In this document: positions 22,950 to 31,605 of the stretch, in pieces
Position numbering within the stretch: the first letter of the stretch is position 1
How the letters are laid out: every line of letters starts with the position of its first letter
Origin: Lachnospiraceae bacterium
Lineage (GTDB): Bacteria > Bacillota > Clostridia > Lachnospirales > Lachnospiraceae
Direction of reading: 5' to 3'
DNA: 64,000 bases
Assembly (NCBI GenBank): GCA_022845955.1
Contig: AP025576.1
Location: forward strand, 5,518,001-5,582,000
The notes under the pieces: model-generated
What the model saw: only the letters and a program-made list of their open reading frames with translations
What the model was told of the DNA's origin: nothing
Databases searched by the model: none
Position numbers and translations under genes: made by a program

Positions 22950-25472
22950 ATGGCAGTAAAGACAACTTTAACCACGCAGGAGGATTTCACCGGAGAATTT
23001 CCAGCCGCGTGGGCGGCCTCCGGCCTCTGGCGCTTTAACGAATCCGAGCCGGACAGCAACGACCGGCTGATGGATTCTTCCGGCAATGGCCGGGACTTCA
23101 ATATTATTAACTGGAACGGCACCACAGCTAATCTGCTGGAAGGCTGGCGTGGGCATTATTTTCGCTTGAATCTCAATAACCCCACTTCGGAGAGAACCTA
23201 TCTTCATGTTGTGAACAACGGCTCCATCTTCTCCGAGCTGGGACAACGGATCGTTGTGGGTGGCTGGATGAACCCCACTATTTATTCTGTGGGTAATACC
23301 TTCTGCCCAATCTTTAACACCCGGCAGGGGCCGGGCCAGCCGATCCTGTACCTTTCGCTTTATTCCGGGCGGCCCCGCCTGATGCTCTATAATTCCTCCG
23401 GCTCCCTGATTTTGGACGAGTCGGTAACGCCTCCATTTTCTCTGGTAAACAACGGCTGGTATTTCCTCGCGTCTGTGATCGAACCGGAAGAATACAAAGC
23501 CTGCTATGTGGTAGGCGACCGCAGCACCGGTACAGTATGGATTTCAAACGAGCTGACGATTGAGGGTGAACTGAACCGTTCCTGCACAGCCGATCTCATT
23601 ATGGGGATGCACGCTGACACCTATTACTATGCAGGTGGATTTGACGATTGGTTTCTGGATACGGATTCCTCTCTGACCGCCGAAGATCTGGCAGAATATT
23701 TTAAGGCCACCCTTTTCGCCAACGGCGGCGATATGTCCGGTGATGTAGATGCACTCACAGAGCCGGGAAGCGTTACCCTTAGAAGCTCGGACGGAGCCTA
23801 TCCGTCCAGCGGGCAGCTTATTACAAAAGCGGCGGCCTGCGCCCTTTCCGGTTCGGGCCGGGTATCGGTAAATAGTGAATACACAGCAGGCGTGACCTCC
23901 ATTGAGCAGGTGGAAACCTCCACGTCGGATGATTTGGAGGAATGGTCGGCATGGCAGGCTATCGGCACCAGCGGTGAGCTGCAATCCCCGAACCGGCAGT
24001 ATATTCGTTTCCGGGTAACGCTTGCCACAGATGATCCATCGCTTACCCCGAAGGTACTGGAAATCCAGCTCCACGATATACCGAAGGCTCCCTATGAAAA
24101 GCTGGGATTCGCCCGACCTGTGGTACTGGATGCAAACGGCGCTTGGGAAGCCGTTCTGGAAAACGCTTTTGACATTGTTGTTACCAGCGAGGTCAACGGG
24201 GCCGATACGATGGAATTTTATCTGCCTTTCCATGATCCCAAGCGGGCCATGCTGGACAATGAAAAGCAGGTGCAGATCGTCAATGATATTTACCGCATCC
24301 GAACCCTCACCGATACCAAGGACACGGATGGGCGGATCATAACGCAGGTTTATGCCGAGGCTGCTTTTTATGACCTGTCCTTTTCCGAGGAGAAAGAAAC
24401 AGTGGACTTCAATGCGGATACAGCGGATGCGCCGATGCGGCACGCGCTGGAAGGCACCGGCTGGTCGGTGGGGACGGTCAACGTCACCACTCTGCGCACA
24501 TGGCAGTGTACGGAGAAAAACGCCCTTTCCATCCTGCGGGCCACGCAGAATATCCACGGTGGCGACCTGATTTTTGACTGCCCGAACCGGCTCGTCCACC
24601 TTCTGACCTTTGGCGGGAATGACAGCGGCGCTCTGTTTGCATACCGTAAAAATCTCAAAAGTATTGAGCGGGTGGTGGATACCCGCAGCCTTGTAACAAG
24701 GCTCTATGCCTACGGCAAGGATGGAATGACGTTCGCTTCCATCAACAATGGGAAAGAATATGTGGAGGATTTCACCTATACCAGCGAAGTGCGTATTTCC
24801 ACGCTGGACTGCTCTAACTTCACCAATCCCTATCAGATGCTGGAATATACACAGATGCGGCTGGCACAGTACGCGCAGCCCCGCGTTTCCTATGTTCTCT
24901 CCGCAATGGACTTGTCGGCCCTGACCGGGTACGAGCATGAGGCATGGGCGCTGGGCGATATTGTAACGGTGGACGATAAAGACCTCAATCTATCGGTAAA
25001 AACCCGCGTGGTGCGCCGCCAGTACAATTTGCAGGAGCCATGGAAAACTGTGCTGGAACTTTCCACTACCCTTCGGGAGCTGGGGGATTCCTCCGCACAA
25101 TGGGATAAGGTCGCCGATGTGCTGGCCTCCACCGATGTGATTGACCGGCAGGAAGTAAAGGACTTGGTTCCCTTCAACCACCTGCGCAATTCCCGCGCCG
25201 ACAGCGGTATGAATTACTGGACGAACTCCGGCTTTGAGGTAGATGCGGAAAACGGCGTTTCCGGTACGGCCTCTTTCAAAGCGGAGGGCGTTTTGGGTAT
25301 GACAAAAAGCCTGACACAGACGGTCTACCCAGCCAGCCGCCGGAGCTATACCTTTTCAGCGCAGATTGCCTCGGAGGATTTGCAGAAAGGCCCCAGCGGG
25401 CAGGTCGGCATTGAAGTAACCTTTGAATATGAGGACGGTTCCACGGAAACGCGGTTCATCGACCTCTTTTAA
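22950..25472 (+). CDS. Tail-associated protein (Tal/prophage endopeptidase tail) with LamG-like N-terminus
   Basis: This 840-residue tail tip protein has an unusual order. Residues about 25-255 look like a concanavalin/LamG-type beta-sandwich (GLWRFNESEPDSNDRLMDSSGNGRDF, IVVGGWMNPT, GGFDDWFLDTDSSLTAEDL). A linker domain follows, and from about residue 390 comes the gp44-like prophage tail endopeptidase core (FDIVVTSEVNGADTMEFYLPFHD, VYAEAAFYDLSF, LVTRLYAYGKDG, YEHEAWALGDIVTVDD). The C-terminal 90 residues form another beta domain (FNHLRNSRADSGMNYWTNSGFE). It probably binds the cell wall during adsorption. ATG 22950 follows GGAGG. Confidence 0.85.
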   Translation: MAVKTTLTTQEDFTGEFPAAWAASGLWRFNESEPDSNDRLMDSSGNGRDFNIINWNGTTANLLEGWRGHYFRLNLNNPTSERTYLHVVNNGSIFSELGQRIVVGGWMNPTIYSVGNTFCPIFNTRQGPGQPILYLSLYSGRPRLMLYNSSGSLILDESVTPPFSLVNNGWYFLASVIEPEEYKACYVVGDRSTGTVWISNELTIEGELNRSCTADLIMGMHADTYYYAGGFDDWFLDTDSSLTAEDLAEYFKATLFANGGDMSGDVDALTEPGSVTLRSSDGAYPSSGQLITKAAACALSGSGRVSVNSEYTAGVTSIEQVETSTSDDLEEWSAWQAIGTSGELQSPNRQYIRFRVTLATDDPSLTPKVLEIQLHDIPKAPYEKLGFARPVVLDANGAWEAVLENAFDIVVTSEVNGADTMEFYLPFHDPKRAMLDNEKQVQIVNDIYRIRTLTDTKDTDGRIITQVYAEAAFYDLSFSEEKETVDFNADTADAPMRHALEGTGWSVGTVNVTTLRTWQCTEKNALSILRATQNIHGGDLIFDCPNRLVHLLTFGGNDSGALFAYRKNLKSIERVVDTRSLVTRLYAYGKDGMTFASINNGKEYVEDFTYTSEVRISTLDCSNFTNPYQMLEYTQMRLAQYAQPRVSYVLSAMDLSALTGYEHEAWALGDIVTVDDKDLNLSVKTRVVRRQYNLQEPWKTVLELSTTLRELGDSSAQWDKVADVLASTDVIDRQEVKDLVPFNHLRNSRADSGMNYWTNSGFEVDAENGVSGTASFKAEGVLGMTKSLTQTVYPASRRSYTFSAQIASEDLQKGPSGQVGIEVTFEYEDGSTETRFIDLF

Positions 25473-25490
25473 TATAGAAGGGAGCGGCCT

Positions 25491-25685
25491 ATGGCTTCTT
25501 TTTCGCAAACTGCCACCGACCTGTCCCCTAAGGGGTACGGGCGGCTGCGTTCCATCACCATCCGGCTTTGTATTACGGATTGCACCGGCAAGGTGTACTT
25601 CACCGACATTATGGTGCAGGGCGGCTCTATTGCTACTGGCTGGGTGGGCCATCCCAGCGAAATCCAGTGGACGCTGGACGGCTAA
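25491..25685 (+). CDS. Small tail-tip protein, related to next gene
   Basis: A 64-residue protein in the tail fibre region. Its segment CITDCTGKVYFTDIMVQGG is clearly related to ISDCTGRIYFTDLMVQEG in the next gene, so the two share a small domain of unknown role. It is preceded by AAGGGAG and starts at ATG 25491. It probably belongs to the baseplate or a side fibre. Confidence 0.7.
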   Translation: MASFSQTATDLSPKGYGRLRSITIRLCITDCTGKVYFTDIMVQGGSIATGWVGHPSEIQWTLDG

Positions 25686-25695
25686 GGAGGCAGAT

Positions 25696-26277
25696 ATGGC
25701 GGCGGAATTTAGTCGATTTTCAGAAACGATTTTGACAAAGCAGGCTCAACGGGTAGTGAGCATTACCGTGAAGCCGCTGATCTCCGATTGTACAGGCCGG
25801 ATTTATTTTACCGACCTGATGGTGCAGGAGGGCGACCGGCTTACAGGTTATGTGATAAATACAGAAACGATTCTGCAAAAGTACCGGGAGGATGGCTCCA
25901 TTGTTCCGCCACGTTTCTACAACGGCGTGGTACGCTCGGGGGAAACAGTGGTGCTATTCAACCTCGGCTCCGATACGGCGGGGCTGGACTGCTATCTCTA
26001 CCCGGTGCAGGACATGGCGGCGGGCAGCATTTCTGTGGCCTTGGGCGCGGGCGCACACAAGGCGGCTTTCCCTGCTGCGGTAAGCGCCGGGGATGAACTG
26101 GCCCTTCTGGCTTCTTCCCGGAAATGCCTGCTCAATGGAAGTCCCACGGAAAAGCGCGGCTTCTTTCAGTACACGGCTGCCGGGGACAGCAAGCATCCGG
26201 TGATATTGGAGGAACATAAATCTGCCCGGTTGCTGTTTCGATTTCAGGAAATGCAGGAAGGCGGTGATTGGTTTTGA
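25696..26277 (+). CDS. Tail/baseplate protein with shared CTGxxYFTDxMVQ domain
   Basis: A 193-residue protein. Residues 30-55 repeat the small domain of the preceding gene (SDCTGRIYFTDLMVQEGDRLTGY). The rest is beta-rich (VVRSGETVVLFNLGSDTAGLDCYLYPVQDM, GSISVALGAGAHKAAFPAAVSAGDELAL) and ends with RLLFRFQEMQEGGDWF. AAGGAGG lies just before ATG 25696. The open frame back to 25423 is a shadow of the neighbours. The product is probably structural. Confidence 0.7.
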   Translation: MAAEFSRFSETILTKQAQRVVSITVKPLISDCTGRIYFTDLMVQEGDRLTGYVINTETILQKYREDGSIVPPRFYNGVVRSGETVVLFNLGSDTAGLDCYLYPVQDMAAGSISVALGAGAHKAAFPAAVSAGDELALLASSRKCLLNGSPTEKRGFFQYTAAGDSKHPVILEEHKSARLLFRFQEMQEGGDWF

Positions 26278-28745
26278 GCCGGGACTATCTAAAAGGAAGG
26301 CGATGCATGGTCTGGTCGTTCATGCAGAACGCCCGGATGTATGAGGCCCTGCGGGACTATGGCGACCGGCTGGATACGGTGGGAATTTTCACCTTCGAGG
26401 TAGACGCTACCGGCACCCTTTCGGAAACTGGCACCAGCATTTCTTCCATGATGACTTACATCAACAAGTGGCCGCATATTCACTGGATGCTGACTGTGAT
26501 GAATCACGGCACTGCCAGTATTTTCACGGCCCTGCGCAATAACACAAATGGGGCTAAAGATAAGTTTTTAACCGAGCTGGTGCGCATTATGGAGAAATAC
26601 CCGTGGTGCGCCGGGGTGGATATTGATCTGGAGCGCGGCGGCGGGTATGAAAACCGGGAGGCAGCAAATGCCTTATTTCAGGCTATTTACCAGACGGTCA
26701 AAGCCTATGATTCCTCCAAACTCGTCAACATCTGCCTGCCCGGTATGACCGGCGTTCAGGGCAGTGTGGGCGGTGAAAACTGGTGCGTTTATGCTGACCT
26801 CAACCCGTACTGTGACACGGCCTCCATTATGTCTTATGGCATGGCGTGGGCAGGCAGCGCCCCCGGCCCGGTATCCCCCCGGAGCTGGTTGGAGGGCATC
26901 TATGATTACGCGGTTACAGCCATGGCCCCGGAGAAGATTTTCATGGGTCTGCCAGGATATGGCTGGAACTGGCAGATATACGACACTCCGGAGAACCTTG
27001 GTGAAACCTACCGGGGTGTTTCCAACACCTACTATGCCGCCAAGCTCTGGATGACCGGGGGCTATAACTTCACCGGTGACGCGCCGCCCCAGCCCATGAT
27101 CCCCATTGTGGCATATTGGGACGATGTGGATATGGTGCCGTGGGCGCTTCCGCAGGTATATGATTACATGGAAGGATGGGATGCGGCCTCGGTGGTTTCG
27201 CCCCTGCAGCAGGAAGTCTATAACCGCAGGCGGTATCTGACCTGTTACGGGAAAGAGCAAAAGACTTCCTTCGGGACGATCTACATTGACCGTGGCGGAG
27301 GCACCCCGGATTCCTATACCGGGATTGCCAGCATTTCCGACTATATGACAGTGCTGGGGGAAGGCGCGACAGCAACCTTCAACTTTACGATTGAGCAAGC
27401 AGGCACCTATGACATTGCGGTGCGGCTTGCTTTTCCTTTTTGGGATAAAAACGCGCTGAATGTGTCGGTGGATGGAAGCTCCAAGACCTTTTCAGAAAGC
27501 CGCCTGTGGTGGCCGTATTGGCGGCGCACCTGCTGGCTTTCTTTTGCTTCCGGCAGGAGCCTTTCCGCAGGCAATCATACGCTGGTAATCAGCGGCGGCG
27601 TTCCCGGCGTTCAGTTTTACGGTTTCCGGGTATGCAGCAGCTTTTCCGAGGAACCGTCTGCCGGAGAGGCGACCTTCACCCTCTCACCCCGGCAGTTTCT
27701 GGATGTGAACGGCCAGCCCGCCACCCCGGACAAAGGCTTTAAGCTCACCTGTGAAATGCTCCGGCGAAAACCGGACTCGGCGTTGGTTTGGTATGAGGAC
27801 TTCCGGGATGATACTCCTCTGCCGGACAGCTATTGGACGACGCTTTCCGGGGAATGGTCTGTGTGGCGGGAAAGCTACACCACCGAGAACCGGCCCTATT
27901 CCTTGCTGGAAGGCTCCGGCAGGCTGGCGTGGAAGTATGAGGGGTTCTCCGACCTGCATATCCGGGCGCGGGTGGGTTTCCCGCAGAATGGCGGCGGACG
28001 GGCCGGGGTATTCCTTGGAAACCTGTTCTGCTGTTTAAACTACGATACCCAGCGGGTGGAGCTATACCAAGGCTCCTCGCTTTTGGGGAGCTATGCCACC
28101 AGCTTTTCCAAGACCCCGGATGCGCAGCTCCACAGCGATCCGACCGTCTATACCATTGAGATGCGAAAGCGCGGAAATAGAGTCCGGGTGTATTCCGGTT
28201 CCAGCTACACTCTGCGATTTACCGCAACGGTGAGCGCCACCTCCGGCTATGCGGGCATACAGGCGGACAATGAGATTGTCTGCGACCTGCTGCGGGCCGG
28301 GGATGCTTGGGCTTATGAACCTTATGAGTGTTTTGACGTGGTGTATCCGGACGGGGTGCGCACCAGCTTCGGGCGGATTGCCCGCTCCGGCGTGACGTGG
28401 GACGAGGAATTTCAGATTTTCTCGGTGAACAGCGACGTGGATGAAGGCTCCACCCGCAGCGAGGATATTTCCCTCGACTATGATTTCTTTCATTCCCATC
28501 TGCTGGAAATCTCCTGTGGGAATGACTACACAGCCAAGGTGATTCCAAGGGATATAAATGTCTGGACTGCCCGGCTGTTCTTGGGCGATGCAGATGGTTT
28601 TTCCATTCTTTACTATCAGGACGTGGATTCGCTGGTATATTGGGCCAACGAGGCTGCTTACCGGTGGGGCCTGCGCGGCATTGCAATCTGGTCTTTAGGA
28701 CAGGAAGATATGCGGCTGTGGGAGGTCATGCCGAAGCAAATATAA
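26274..28745 (+). CDS. GH18-type tail hydrolase with inserted beta domains
   Basis: This roughly 823-residue tail protein has a GH18 (chitinase/glucosaminidase-type) TIM barrel. The acid box reads AGVDIDLERG, keeping D118 and the catalytic Glu120 while the first Asp of DxxDxDxE is Ala. Further barrel segments are SIMSYGMAWAG, KIFMGLPGYGWNWQIY and PIVAYWDDVD. About 430 residues of beta-rich, carbohydrate-binding-like domains (about 350-775) follow. The expected last barrel strand (GIAIWSLGQEDMRLWEV) comes only at the C-terminus, so these domains look inserted. The start is TTG 26274 overlapping the previous stop, although ATG 26307 after AAGGAAGG is possible. Confidence 0.8.
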   Translation: MSRDYLKGRRCMVWSFMQNARMYEALRDYGDRLDTVGIFTFEVDATGTLSETGTSISSMMTYINKWPHIHWMLTVMNHGTASIFTALRNNTNGAKDKFLTELVRIMEKYPWCAGVDIDLERGGGYENREAANALFQAIYQTVKAYDSSKLVNICLPGMTGVQGSVGGENWCVYADLNPYCDTASIMSYGMAWAGSAPGPVSPRSWLEGIYDYAVTAMAPEKIFMGLPGYGWNWQIYDTPENLGETYRGVSNTYYAAKLWMTGGYNFTGDAPPQPMIPIVAYWDDVDMVPWALPQVYDYMEGWDAASVVSPLQQEVYNRRRYLTCYGKEQKTSFGTIYIDRGGGTPDSYTGIASISDYMTVLGEGATATFNFTIEQAGTYDIAVRLAFPFWDKNALNVSVDGSSKTFSESRLWWPYWRRTCWLSFASGRSLSAGNHTLVISGGVPGVQFYGFRVCSSFSEEPSAGEATFTLSPRQFLDVNGQPATPDKGFKLTCEMLRRKPDSALVWYEDFRDDTPLPDSYWTTLSGEWSVWRESYTTENRPYSLLEGSGRLAWKYEGFSDLHIRARVGFPQNGGGRAGVFLGNLFCCLNYDTQRVELYQGSSLLGSYATSFSKTPDAQLHSDPTVYTIEMRKRGNRVRVYSGSSYTLRFTATVSATSGYAGIQADNEIVCDLLRAGDAWAYEPYECFDVVYPDGVRTSFGRIARSGVTWDEEFQIFSVNSDVDEGSTRSEDISLDYDFFHSHLLEISCGNDYTAKVIPRDINVWTARLFLGDADGFSILYYQDVDSLVYWANEAAYRWGLRGIAIWSLGQEDMRLWEVMPKQI

Positions 28746-28751
28746 AACCGG

Positions 28752-28784
28752 AACGGGCGCTTTGCCGTATGGCAGGCGCTCGTT
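28752..28784 (+). terminator. Possible weak terminator or hairpin before holin
   Basis: AACGGGCGC and GCGCTCGTT pair (one G-T), with an inner TGCC-GTAT-GGCA; only TTTCC follows. It may reduce rather than stop transcription into the lysis genes. Confidence 0.35.
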
Positions 28785-28808
28785 TCCTATGTAAAAGGAG
28801 GATTTTTT

Positions 28809-29237
28809 ATGAAGACTGTATGGAATTGGATTCAGGCGGCGCTGGCCGTCGTGGGCGGAGGGCTGGGCTGGTTCTTCGGAGAGATGGACGGTTTCTTTTA
28901 TGCTCTCATCGCCTTTGTGGTGATCGACTACCTTACCGGGGTGATGTGCGCCATCATCGACAAGACCCTTTCCAGCAATGTGGGCTTTAAGGGGATTTTC
29001 CGCAAGGTACTGATTTTCGTCATGGTCGGCATCGGCCATGTGATCGACACCCAGCTTATCGGGAGCGGTGATGCGCTGCGTACTGCGGTGATTTTCTTCT
29101 ACATTTCCAACGAAGGCGTGAGCCTGCTGGAAAATGCGGGCCACATCGGCCTGCCCATCCCGGAGAAGCTCAAAGAGGTACTGGCGCAGCTCCATAACCG
29201 CACCGAGGACGACAAGGATACGGAGGATAAGGAATGA
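28809..29237 (+). CDS. Phage holin (TcdE/phi29-like family)
   Basis: This 142-residue membrane protein has hydrophobic segments at about 8-22, 28-47 (FYALIAFVVIDYLTGVMCAI, the family signature with D-Y-x-T-G), 67-80 (VLIFVMVGIGHVID) and 88-105. A charged C-terminal tail follows (EDDKDTEDKE). It should open the membrane for the endolysin encoded next. AAAAGGAGG precedes ATG 28809, and the stop overlaps the endolysin start (ATGA). Confidence 0.92.
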   Translation: MKTVWNWIQAALAVVGGGLGWFFGEMDGFFYALIAFVVIDYLTGVMCAIIDKTLSSNVGFKGIFRKVLIFVMVGIGHVIDTQLIGSGDALRTAVIFFYISNEGVSLLENAGHIGLPIPEKLKEVLAQLHNRTEDDKDTEDKE

Positions 29238-30931
29238 AAATCTCCGTAAAACTGACCCGCGCCGAGAATACCGCCCTCCTTGGCGCGGGGCCTGTGGAGC
29301 TGGATTTGGAGGAATACCTCTGCGGCGTGGTGCCTTCCGAGATTTATGAAAGCTCCCACATGGAGGCGCTCAAAGCGCAGGCGGTGGCCGCCCGCACCTT
29401 TGCGGTCAAGCGGGCCATGGCTGGGACGGTGGTAGACGACACCACCAGCTTTCAGGCATACCGCGCCCCTCTGGCAGAGTCCAGCCCCCGCAGCAGGCAG
29501 GCCGTGGAGGAAACCGCCGGGCAGGTGCTTACCTATGGCGGCGAAGTCATTGACTGCTTTTATTCGGCCTCAAACGGCGGCACCTGCAAACGCAGCGGAG
29601 AGGTTTGGAGCCGGGACTATCCCTACTATGTGAACAAGCCTGATCCGTGGGACACGGCGGCCCGCACAGAAAAACCCACCAATCCCAGCCATGGCGTGGG
29701 GCTTTCCCAAGTGGGCTGTATGTGGGCCGCAAAACAGGGTGTCCCTTACAACGAGATACTGGCCTTTTATTACAGCGGCGCTACTTTGGTGCATGAATAC
29801 GGCACCGGCAGCGTCGTTGGCTTTGAAGAAGAAACAGGAGGTTTCGCTATGAATCTGCATACACTGATTTTCACGAATAACGCCTGCTACAAGGCAGGCC
29901 GCAAGATTACCCCCAAGGGCATTATGGTGCATAGCACAGGGGCCAACAACCCGTGGCTGAAACGCTATGTCGGCCCGGATGATGGCTTGCTGGGAAAGAA
30001 CCAGTACAACAATCACTGGAACCAGCCCATGGATCGGGAGGTCTGCGTTCACGCTTTTATCGGCAAGTTGGCGGATGGGACGATTGCTTCTTACCAGACG
30101 CTTCCTTGGGATCACCGGGGCTGGCATTGCGGCTCCGGTTCCAAGGGCTCCGGCAATAATACCCACATCTCTTTTGAAATTTGCGAGGATGGTCTGACAG
30201 ACTCCGCCTATTTCAACAAGGTCTACAATGAGGCGGTGGAGCTTTGCGCTTATCTCTGCAAGCAGTACGGCCTGACCGAGAAAAATATCATCTGCCACAG
30301 CGAGGGCCATGCGCAGGGCATTGCCTCCAATCACGGGGATGTCATGCACTGGTTCCCGAAGCATGGGAAGAACATGGACACATTCCGCGCAGCGGTGAAG
30401 GCCAAGCTGGCCGGTTCCTCTTCCGGCAATACCGGAGGTTCTGCAGGAAGCGGCACTCTCTACCGGGTGAGAAAGTCTTGGAGCGATGCTTCCTCCCAGC
30501 TCGGAGCCTTTGCGGTTTTGGATAATGCCAAAGAGCTGGCGGACAAGAATCCCGGCTATGCGGTCTTTGACGAAGCTGGAAAGAAGGTTTACCCCTCCGC
30601 CTCTGGCAGCACCGGCAGCGGCACACTTTACCGGGTGCGCAAGAGCTGGGCGGATGTCGCTTCTCAGAAGGGCGCTTTCAATGTGCTGGACAATGCAAAA
30701 CGCTGTGCCGACGAAAATCCCGGTTACTCTGTTTTTGACGAGGCGGGAAAGGTTGTATATGCAGGCAGCGCAGCCGCTTCTACTTACACGGTGCAGAAGG
30801 GCGACAGCTTGTGGGCCATTGCAGAAAAGCGCCTCGGAAACGGCACCCGGTACAATGAGATCAAGAAACTGAACGGCCTGACCTCCGACGTGATTTATGC
30901 GGGGCAGGTCTTGAAACTTCCCAACAGGTAA
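29234..30931 (+). CDS. Endolysin: SpoIID-like domain, amidase, two repeats and LysM
   Basis: This 565-residue lysis enzyme has a SpoIID/LytB-like domain (1-200: LEEYLCGVVPSEIYESSHMEALKAQAVAARTFA and GVGLSQVG). An N-acetylmuramoyl-L-alanine amidase follows (about 206-395) with metal/catalytic segments GIMVHSTG, VCVHAFIG and ICHSEGHAQG. Next come two roughly 50-residue repeats beginning SGTLYRVRKSW and a C-terminal LysM (TYTVQKGDSLWAIAEKRLG). An internal AGGAGG at 29836-29841 sits 7 bases before in-frame ATG 29849 (residue 206), exactly at the amidase start. A second, amidase-only product is therefore likely. Confidence 0.9.
   Translation: MKISVKLTRAENTALLGAGPVELDLEEYLCGVVPSEIYESSHMEALKAQAVAARTFAVKRAMAGTVVDDTTSFQAYRAPLAESSPRSRQAVEETAGQVLTYGGEVIDCFYSASNGGTCKRSGEVWSRDYPYYVNKPDPWDTAARTEKPTNPSHGVGLSQVGCMWAAKQGVPYNEILAFYYSGATLVHEYGTGSVVGFEEETGGFAMNLHTLIFTNNACYKAGRKITPKGIMVHSTGANNPWLKRYVGPDDGLLGKNQYNNHWNQPMDREVCVHAFIGKLADGTIASYQTLPWDHRGWHCGSGSKGSGNNTHISFEICEDGLTDSAYFNKVYNEAVELCAYLCKQYGLTEKNIICHSEGHAQGIASNHGDVMHWFPKHGKNMDTFRAAVKAKLAGSSSGNTGGSAGSGTLYRVRKSWSDASSQLGAFAVLDNAKELADKNPGYAVFDEAGKKVYPSASGSTGSGTLYRVRKSWADVASQKGAFNVLDNAKRCADENPGYSVFDEAGKVVYAGSAAASTYTVQKGDSLWAIAEKRLGNGTRYNEIKKLNGLTSDVIYAGQVLKLPNR
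29849..30931 (+). CDS. Predicted internally initiated amidase-LysM endolysin form
   Basis: In-frame ATG 29849 follows AGGAGG with a 7-base spacer and begins MNLHTLIFTNNACYKAGRK, the usual start of phage amidases. The product would be 360 residues: amidase, two RVRKSW repeats and LysM. Internal starts giving shorter lysin subunits are known in other clostridial phages. Here the evidence is the ribosome site and the domain border; expression is inferred. Confidence 0.6.
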   Translation: MNLHTLIFTNNACYKAGRKITPKGIMVHSTGANNPWLKRYVGPDDGLLGKNQYNNHWNQPMDREVCVHAFIGKLADGTIASYQTLPWDHRGWHCGSGSKGSGNNTHISFEICEDGLTDSAYFNKVYNEAVELCAYLCKQYGLTEKNIICHSEGHAQGIASNHGDVMHWFPKHGKNMDTFRAAVKAKLAGSSSGNTGGSAGSGTLYRVRKSWSDASSQLGAFAVLDNAKELADKNPGYAVFDEAGKKVYPSASGSTGSGTLYRVRKSWADVASQKGAFNVLDNAKRCADENPGYSVFDEAGKVVYAGSAAASTYTVQKGDSLWAIAEKRLGNGTRYNEIKKLNGLTSDVIYAGQVLKLPNR

Positions 30932-30940
30932 GCATGGTAG

Positions 30941-30969
30941 GCGGCCCTCCGGGGCCGCTCTTTTCTTTC
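30941..30969 (+). terminator. Intrinsic terminator after endolysin
   Basis: GCGGCCC (30941-30947) pairs with GGGCCGC (30952-30958) and is followed by TCTTTTCTTT. It closes the structural and lysis operon before the integration module. Confidence 0.8.
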
Positions 30970-30985
30970 AGAAGGAGGCGATCCC

Positions 30986-31402
30986 ATGACAGACGCACAA
31001 AAAGAGCAGGTGCGCTATCTGCGCTGCGAAGGGCTCGGTTATGGAGCGATTGCCACCCGGTTAGGTATTTCCGAGAATACGGTCAAGAGCTTTTGCCGCC
31101 GCAACAACCTCACCGGAGTGGCTTCCAAAGAGCCGGTGGTGGTATGCCGGAACTGCGGCAGGCCGCTTCCTCAATACCCCAAGAGAAAACAGAGAAAATT
31201 TTGCTCCGAGGCTTGCCGCCGCGCATGGTGGAAGCTGCACCCGGAGCTTATCCATAAAGCCGCCTTCTATCCGGCTACCTGCGCCCATTGCGGGCAGGAA
31301 TTTCAGAGCTATGGGAACCGGAAACGGAAGTATTGTTCCCACGCCTGCTACATAGCGGCGCGGTTCCAGAAAGGAGGCACCCATGACAAAGGAACAGTTT
31401 GA
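30986..31402 (+). CDS. HTH and zinc-finger protein of recombinase module
   Basis: This 138-residue protein has an N-terminal sigma-like helix-turn-helix (VRYLRCEGLGYGAIATRLGISENTVKSFCRRN, residues 9-40). Two zinc-binding units follow: CRNCGRPLPQ with RKFCSEACRRAWW, and CAHCGQEFQ with RKYCSHACYIAARF. This gene is regularly found just upstream of serine recombinase clusters in clostridial elements and probably regulates integration/excision; that role is inferred. AGAAGGAGG precedes ATG 30986, and its end overlaps the next gene. Confidence 0.8.
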   Translation: MTDAQKEQVRYLRCEGLGYGAIATRLGISENTVKSFCRRNNLTGVASKEPVVVCRNCGRPLPQYPKRKQRKFCSEACRRAWWKLHPELIHKAAFYPATCAHCGQEFQSYGNRKRKYCSHACYIAARFQKGGTHDKGTV

Positions 31403-31544
31403 CCGGGAGAAAAAGTATCAGGCGGCCCTCGCGGTGGCCCGTGAAATGCTGCAAAAAGGCATCATAAACGAGGCGGATTTTCTGCGCATTGAGGCCAGAC
31501 TGGCGGCAAAATTCCGGCCTGTTTTGGGCGGTATTTTCTGCTGA
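31383..31544 (+). CDS. Short SHOCT-like protein
   Basis: This 53-residue protein has a short helical hairpin, KKYQAALAVAREMLQKGIINEADFLRIEARLAAKF, resembling the SHOCT motif (a helix-turn with G-I-I/L-x-E-x-E/D-F). Such peptides commonly sit between the HTH zinc-finger gene and the serine recombinases. AAAGGAGG lies just before ATG 31383, and the gene overlaps the previous one by 20 bases. The function is unknown. Confidence 0.65.
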   Translation: MTKEQFDREKKYQAALAVAREMLQKGIINEADFLRIEARLAAKFRPVLGGIFC

Positions 31545-31605
31545 AAAGCCTTTCTTTTCAGGGTGGCTTCCTATAACATCAGTGTCCTGAAAGGAGGGCG
31601 TATTT

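Noticed and set aside
23544-24938. 464-residue open frame on the minus strand
   Set aside because: Antisense to the Tal-like gene, whose domains are clear; low-complexity His/Gly-rich translation typical of a shadow.
25423-25695. Upstream extension of the 193-residue tail gene
   Set aside because: It covers the preceding small gene and the end of Tal in another frame; ATG 25696 has a good ribosome site.
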